The position numbers and the translations under genes were made by a program. The notes beneath the pieces were generated by a model, which worked only from the letters and a program-made list of their open reading frames with translations, ran no database searches and was not told the DNA's origin. A stretch of DNA of 64,000 bases, from positions 62,001 through 126,000 of the forward strand of contig NZ_LFNF01000005.1 of the NCBI RefSeq assembly GCF_001045445.1. Direction: 5' to 3'. Positions 59,566 to 64,000 of this stretch are shown one piece after another; position 1 is the first letter of the stretch; every line of letters starts with the position of its first letter. The stretch comes from Chryseobacterium sp. BLS98 (GTDB lineage Bacteria; Bacteroidota; Bacteroidia; Flavobacteriales; Weeksellaceae).

Positions 59566-61963
59566 GTACACAAAACAGGCGCAGGAAATTACAGTCCGCA
59601 TCCTGCTGAACGGAATGCTCCGTGAGCTTGGAAACGGAAAATTTTATCAGGGAGTTCCAAAATATGATACCTTAACAGCCAGTGCGGTGCAAAACAGTAT
59701 TTATCCGCTCCACATCAGGTTTGACCTGAAAAAAAGCGAAGTTTTCTTATTTGCCCCTGTTTCCTATCGTTCCGAAAGTACTTTTCATAACTATGCAATG
59801 TCCTTATGGATTGTGGATCACAAAAATCAATCGGTTTCTGAAGCTGATATTGATCAATTGACCGCTTTGGTGTACCAGGAGCTTTCTGAAGGACCTACCC
59901 AACAGGGGCAGGAACTTTTCACCAAAAGAATTCAAAACAGCTTCAGGAATCTTCAGATGATCATGAACGAAGGATTAAAAGATAAAGATGCATTAACATA
60001 TTCTTTCCTTGAATCTGAACAGCAGCTTCCTGTAGGTCACAACCTTCATCCTTTTACAAAAGCAAGAATGGGATTCTCCAGAGAGGAGCAGCTTCTTTAC
60101 GGTCCGGAATTCAACAAAGGAATCCAGCTTGAATATTTTCTGGTTCATAAAAACTGTGTAAAAGAAAACTCAGTGCTGGATATTTCCTATGAAGAATTTC
60201 TAAAAACTCTGATTTCATTACCGGAAAACCTTGAAGAGAAATATCTGAATGAAGGCGAGTCTGTTTCAGACTTTTATACCGTTCCATGCCATCCGTGGGA
60301 AGCCAGTTATCTTTTATCTACGAAAGAAGGTGCAGAAATGGTCAGCAACCGTACATTAATCCATATCGGAGTTTTGGGAGAAGAATTTTATTCCACATCT
60401 TCCATCAGAAGCATGTACAGCGAGAATATTCCATGGATGCCTAAATTTTCGTTAAATGTCCTTTTAACGGGATCAATCAGAATCAACACCGAAAAAGATC
60501 TGGCCAGAGGCTATGCATCAGCACTATGGCGTAAGCATGCCGGAGCATCATTTGAAAAAGATTTCAATCAGTTCAGACTGCTTCTGGAACCAGTAACATT
60601 AGGCGTTTACCATGAAGATAAAAATATCGAGAGTCTTAATCTTCTGATCCGCGAAAATCCGTTTTCACCGGAGGACAAAATTGTGTTATTAGCAAGACTT
60701 TGTCAGGATGAGCCTTCGGAAGGACAGAGTTTTATCCAAAAATTCTTTACAGATGTTTCTGAGAAACTGGGAACAAGTCCTGAAGAATCGATTACCATTT
60801 GGTTTGCAAAATATATTCATTTGTTGATTGCTCCTTTAAACCATTTATACAGCCAATACGGCATGGCTCCTGAAGCACACCAGCAGAATCTTTTAATCCA
60901 ACTTGATGATCAGTTGCTTCCGAAAACTCTTTTTGTAAGAGATGCACAGGGCTATTTATTAAGAGAAAGCGCAAGAGAACAATATACGGAGCTTTCCAAA
61001 GCATATCCTGAGATTGAAGATCTTTTCATCAGGGATGAACGTCTTTTAGATATTATATCTTACCATGTTTTGGTGAGCAATCTTTCAGCACTTATCACTT
61101 CATTAGGAAAGACGGGATGGGCGAAAGAGAGAACACTGATTAATATTCTTCACAACCAGTTTGAGCAGATTCATGAGGAAATGGCTTCTGATTTTACCCG
61201 TTATGCACTTGAAAACCGTCATTGGGGAACAAAAACCAATTTTAAGGCGGTTGCTAATAAAATTGACGGAATTACAAGCGCTGCAGCTATTTCTTACGCC
61301 AAAGTTCCGAATCTTCTTCATTATCACTATTTCTCTGATCAGCTGATTCATCCGAAAGGAAAAGAAGCTTTCTTCAAGCGTTATTTCCAGAAAGATGATG
61401 TCACGGTTACAATGAGACCCGTTAATCTTGATGAAGACCTTGAAATGCTTCATGAGTGGTTTAACCGTGAACACGCGATCAAAATCTGGCAGATGAACTG
61501 GCCGATTGACGAACTGGAAACCTATTACCGTTTAATGCTGCCGGGTGATGAAGCACACAGTTACATCGTCATGAGCAATGGTGAGCCTACATGTAATATT
61601 GAGGTATACTGGCCGTGCAGAGATATTGTGGGCGATTATTATGATGTACTGCCTACCGATTACGGAACCCATCAGTTTATCGCACCCACAGATCCGAAGA
61701 AAAAATACGTTTCTCCTTCCACCCAGTCTATGGTAGATTATGTATTTGCCCAGCCTGAGGTTGGAAAAATGGTAGGGGAAGGCTCGGTAGATTCTCTGGC
61801 GTCTATGATGAACAAGGCGCATGTCGGATTCAAGGTAGATAAAGTCATTGAAATGCCTCATAAAAAAGCCAATCTTAATTTCTGCTACAGAGAATGGTAC
61901 TGGGAAAAATTCCCGCAAAACAAAGATGTAGAATTCACCGTAAAAATCACTGAACATGAATAA
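59537..61963 (+). CDS. NIS siderophore synthetase fused to siderophore acyltransferase (IucA/IucC-GNAT)
   Basis: An 808-residue two-domain protein. Residues 1-610 are an IucA/IucC-type synthetase (VPCHPWEASYLLSTKEGAE, TSSIRSMYSENIPWMPKFSLNVLLTGSIRIN, GVYHED). Residues 620-808 are an AlcB/IucB-type acyltransferase (TMRPVNLDEDLEMLHEWFNREHAIKIWQMNWP, YEREWYWEKFP-like end as FCYREWYWEKFP). It should acylate an N-hydroxylated diamine and join it to a dicarboxylate. Its start lies inside the decarboxylase gene and its stop overlaps the hydroxylase start. Confidence 0.93.
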   Translation: MEKTLVQKTKYTKQAQEITVRILLNGMLRELGNGKFYQGVPKYDTLTASAVQNSIYPLHIRFDLKKSEVFLFAPVSYRSESTFHNYAMSLWIVDHKNQSVSEADIDQLTALVYQELSEGPTQQGQELFTKRIQNSFRNLQMIMNEGLKDKDALTYSFLESEQQLPVGHNLHPFTKARMGFSREEQLLYGPEFNKGIQLEYFLVHKNCVKENSVLDISYEEFLKTLISLPENLEEKYLNEGESVSDFYTVPCHPWEASYLLSTKEGAEMVSNRTLIHIGVLGEEFYSTSSIRSMYSENIPWMPKFSLNVLLTGSIRINTEKDLARGYASALWRKHAGASFEKDFNQFRLLLEPVTLGVYHEDKNIESLNLLIRENPFSPEDKIVLLARLCQDEPSEGQSFIQKFFTDVSEKLGTSPEESITIWFAKYIHLLIAPLNHLYSQYGMAPEAHQQNLLIQLDDQLLPKTLFVRDAQGYLLRESAREQYTELSKAYPEIEDLFIRDERLLDIISYHVLVSNLSALITSLGKTGWAKERTLINILHNQFEQIHEEMASDFTRYALENRHWGTKTNFKAVANKIDGITSAAAISYAKVPNLLHYHYFSDQLIHPKGKEAFFKRYFQKDDVTVTMRPVNLDEDLEMLHEWFNREHAIKIWQMNWPIDELETYYRLMLPGDEAHSYIVMSNGEPTCNIEVYWPCRDIVGDYYDVLPTDYGTHQFIAPTDPKKKYVSPSTQSMVDYVFAQPEVGKMVGEGSVDSLASMMNKAHVGFKVDKVIEMPHKKANLNFCYREWYWEKFPQNKDVEFTVKITEHE

Positions 61964-63272
61964 CGACACTGTATATAACGTGATCGGAATAGGTATTGGT
62001 CCTTTCAATCTGGGACTTGCCGCTTTATCCAATCCGATTTCTGAATTAAAAACACTTTTCCTTGACCAGAGAGACGGTTTCGACTGGCATCCGGGATTGA
62101 TGATCGACCACGTAACACTGCAGACGCCTTTTCTATGCGACTGTGTATCCATGGCAGATCCAACCAATCCTTTAAGCCTTCTGAACTATCTGAAAGAAAC
62201 GAACCGACTGTATAAATTCTTTATCAGGGAAGATTTTTTCATTCCGAGAAAAGAGTATAACCGTTACTGCCAGTGGGTCGTAAGCCAGCTGCCGCAGTGC
62301 CGTTTCTCCACGCAGGTTGTGGATATTGTGTATGAAGACGGATTATACTTAATCACAACGGTTCACACCAAAACCCAAGAAACAGAAGTTTTCAGAACAG
62401 AAAGACTGATCCTAGGAACAGGAACACAGCCGCATATACCTTCATTTATTCCGAAAGAAGATTCACGTATTCTTCATACAAGCTCATATTTGTACCGCAA
62501 GGAAGAGCTTCTGGCACAGGGCAAGAAAATTGCGGTGATTGGTTCAGGCCAGAGTGCAGCAGAGGTTTTCTATGACCTGCTTCAAAGCCGCGATGAAGAC
62601 ACACAGTTGGGCTGGTATTCTCGTCCGGACCGTTTCTTCCCGATGGAATATTCAAAACTGACCTTAGAATTGACTTCTCCTGATTATGTAGATTATTTCT
62701 ATGGCAGAGACGAATCGGCCAGAAAAACAATTTTAAGCAAACAGCAGGCACAGTTTAAAGGAATCAATTATGACCTGATCAATGAAATCTACGATTTTAT
62801 CTACGACCTGAATATCGATAATGCTGATCCTAATCTGAAGATTATTCCAAACAGCCAGCTGGATAGAGTAGATAACAGCGATCCGAACCGTTTAACTCTT
62901 GAATTCACACAACTGGAGCAGGAAGTTCCTTACGAACAGGAAGCTGATTATCTGGTAGTAGGAACCGGATACCGTTACCATGAACCTGCTTTCCTGAAGA
63001 ATATCCAGTCCAGAATTAAAAGAGATTCAAGCGGTTTATTTGCTGTGAACAGGAATTATTCTATAGATCATAACGGCGGCGAAATTTACGTCCTTCATGC
63101 GGAAGTACATACCCACAGCTATATTTCAACAGACCTTGGAATGGCTGCGTACCGTAATTCCTATATTATCAATGACATATTAGGAAGAGAATATTATAAG
63201 ATCGAAAAGAAAATAGCATTCCAGGATTTTGACGTTGAAAAACATGCCGTGATGCCCACTGCGAAAATATAA
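61956..63272 (+). CDS. Lysine/ornithine N-monooxygenase of the siderophore cluster
   Basis: A 438-residue FAD- and NADPH-dependent N-hydroxylase. The FAD motif is YNVIGIGIGPFNLGLAAL, the NADPH motif KIAVIGSGQSAAEVFYDL, and DWHPGLMIDHVTLQTPFLCDCVSMADPTNP marks the IucD/AlcA/DesB type. It hydroxylates the terminal amine of lysine or cadaverine. It overlaps the fusion gene by 8 bp and lies 6 nt before the second synthetase gene. Confidence 0.94.
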   Translation: MNNDTVYNVIGIGIGPFNLGLAALSNPISELKTLFLDQRDGFDWHPGLMIDHVTLQTPFLCDCVSMADPTNPLSLLNYLKETNRLYKFFIREDFFIPRKEYNRYCQWVVSQLPQCRFSTQVVDIVYEDGLYLITTVHTKTQETEVFRTERLILGTGTQPHIPSFIPKEDSRILHTSSYLYRKEELLAQGKKIAVIGSGQSAAEVFYDLLQSRDEDTQLGWYSRPDRFFPMEYSKLTLELTSPDYVDYFYGRDESARKTILSKQQAQFKGINYDLINEIYDFIYDLNIDNADPNLKIIPNSQLDRVDNSDPNRLTLEFTQLEQEVPYEQEADYLVVGTGYRYHEPAFLKNIQSRIKRDSSGLFAVNRNYSIDHNGGEIYVLHAEVHTHSYISTDLGMAAYRNSYIINDILGREYYKIEKKIAFQDFDVEKHAVMPTAKI

Positions 63273-63278
63273 GAGACA

Positions 63279-64000
63279 ATGAACACCAATTTAAATAAAA
63301 CAACCATCAGTCAGGAAATATGGCTCCAGGCCAACAGGGATCTTATGGCCAAAACCATTGCAGAGCTGATGCATGAAGAAAGGCTGAAACCTGTTGAAGT
63401 TCTTCAGGATGAACAGGGATTTACTGTTTTTAAGCTTGAAACAGGAATTGAAAATATAGAATACAGCTTCCGCGGACAGGAAAGAATGATGGATTACTGG
63501 CATATTGATAAAGACAGCATTCAGAAAATTACGGACGGCGTATCGTCTGTCGTTCTGAATATCCCTGAATTCTTCCTTGAAATGCAGACCGTATTTGATC
63601 TTGATGCCAATACTTTAGCAAGATATACCGAAGAATTGCTGTATACTTTATATTGTGATGCCTTAATCTTATCCAGAGGCGTGATGTCTTCAAAAGACCT
63701 GGCATCCAGCAATTACCAGACGGTAGAACACCAGATGACCGGGCATCCGTGGGTAATCGTAAACAAAAGCCGTTTAGGATTTTCCCCGACCGATCTTGAA
63801 ACGTTTGCTCCCGAAGCAGCACAGGATTTAAAAGTGCTTTGGCTGGCTGCCCACAAAGAAAGGTCTGCTTTCCAGTCGCTGGAACATATTGACCAGGAAG
63901 AATTCTACCGTTCCGAAATGGGGAATGAATTATTTGATAAATTCCAGCAAAAGCTGATCAGTGAAGGAAAATCCGTTCAGGATTATAATTTAATTCCAGT
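63279..64000 (+). CDS. NIS siderophore synthetase (IucA/IucC/DesD type), partial
   Basis: The reading frame opens at ATG 63279 and runs past the window end with 240 codons seen. TGHPWVIVNKSRLGFSPTD is the conserved NIS signature (HP...K-R-GFS). The frame has no stop within the window. As the second synthetase it is the likely oligomerising or macrocyclising enzyme, as DesD is for desferrioxamine. Export and uptake genes may lie further to the right. Confidence 0.92.
   Translation, partial: MNTNLNKTTISQEIWLQANRDLMAKTIAELMHEERLKPVEVLQDEQGFTVFKLETGIENIEYSFRGQERMMDYWHIDKDSIQKITDGVSSVVLNIPEFFLEMQTVFDLDANTLARYTEELLYTLYCDALILSRGVMSSKDLASSNYQTVEHQMTGHPWVIVNKSRLGFSPTDLETFAPEAAQDLKVLWLAAHKERSAFQSLEHIDQEEFYRSEMGNELFDKFQQKLISEGKSVQDYNLIP

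Noticed and set aside
61532..62167. 211-codon minus-strand frame across the siderophore fusion and hydroxylase genes
   Set aside because: It spans the overlap of two certain genes in antisense and has no domain of its own.
1..64000. CRISPR arrays, tRNA or rRNA genes, insertion sequences, prophage or toxin-antitoxin pairs
   Set aside because: Looked for on both strands; no direct-repeat array of CRISPR form, no cloverleaf, no transposase or phage-type gene was seen.

Overview
This window looks like chromosome of a Bacteroidota bacterium close to Chryseobacterium (Weeksellaceae). The evidence is the low G+C content, promoters with the TAnnTTTG -7 element in place of TATAAT, few strong Shine-Dalgarno sites, PorT-type outer-membrane barrels, a bacillithiol gene set and the four-gene ligase-associated repair operon. 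No rRNA, tRNA, CRISPR array, transposase or phage gene was seen. All genus-level statements are inference from protein and promoter style.

Layout. 1-5021: a SatD-like regulator with a DUF3307 membrane protein, purC, purF and a secreted glycerophosphodiester phosphodiesterase. 5121-7967: three paralogous outer-membrane barrels on the minus strand, with -24/-12 (sigma-54 type) promoter matches and a fourth such promoter that drives no protein gene but is followed by a terminator (small RNA candidate). 8247-12629: aroB, a pseudouridine synthase with a long disordered arm, pncA and a DEAD-box helicase. 12800-14755: a bacillithiol-linked operon ending in a Crp-like regulator. 14758-17451: a MocR regulator divergent from an EamA exporter, then a small lipoprotein. 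17749-24233: two tandem Crp-like regulators, two unknown proteins and a stress group (large catalase, CinA-like protein, SDR, DUF6766 membrane protein). 24235-33315: several regulator/target pairs (AraC with an exported flavodoxin-RidA fusion, AraC with a nitrilase, TetR with a three-gene rhodanese operon, an MFS exporter, a Crp-like regulator, a darcynin-like protein). 33386-39229: exonuclease, ATP-dependent ligase, DEXH helicase and PdeM phosphoesterase. 39408-56476: small accessory units of TetR, AraC, HxlR, NrtR and MFS type, a chloramphenicol acetyltransferase-like enzyme, an esterase and its MFS partner, FrnE-like DsbA, a nucleosidase, an S41 peptidase and a GNAT enzyme.

56725-64000 (open at the right end): an NRPS-independent siderophore cluster. 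It holds a PLP decarboxylase, a NIS synthetase fused to an acyltransferase, a lysine/ornithine N-hydroxylase and a second NIS synthetase cut by the window edge. A divergent Fe(II)/2-oxoglutarate amino-acid hydroxylase of the VioC/clavaminate-synthase type stands next to it. The combination suggests a hydroxamate siderophore built on a C-hydroxylated cadaverine, which is the best candidate here for new chemistry.

The most unusual non-coding signals are three 20-bp inverted repeats at an exact 29-bp period in front of the satD-like gene, the orphan sigma-54 promoter/terminator unit at 7098-7235, several genes whose -7 box lies only 4 nt before the start codon, and a 157-bp element with perfect 16-bp terminal inverted repeats at 53163-53319.
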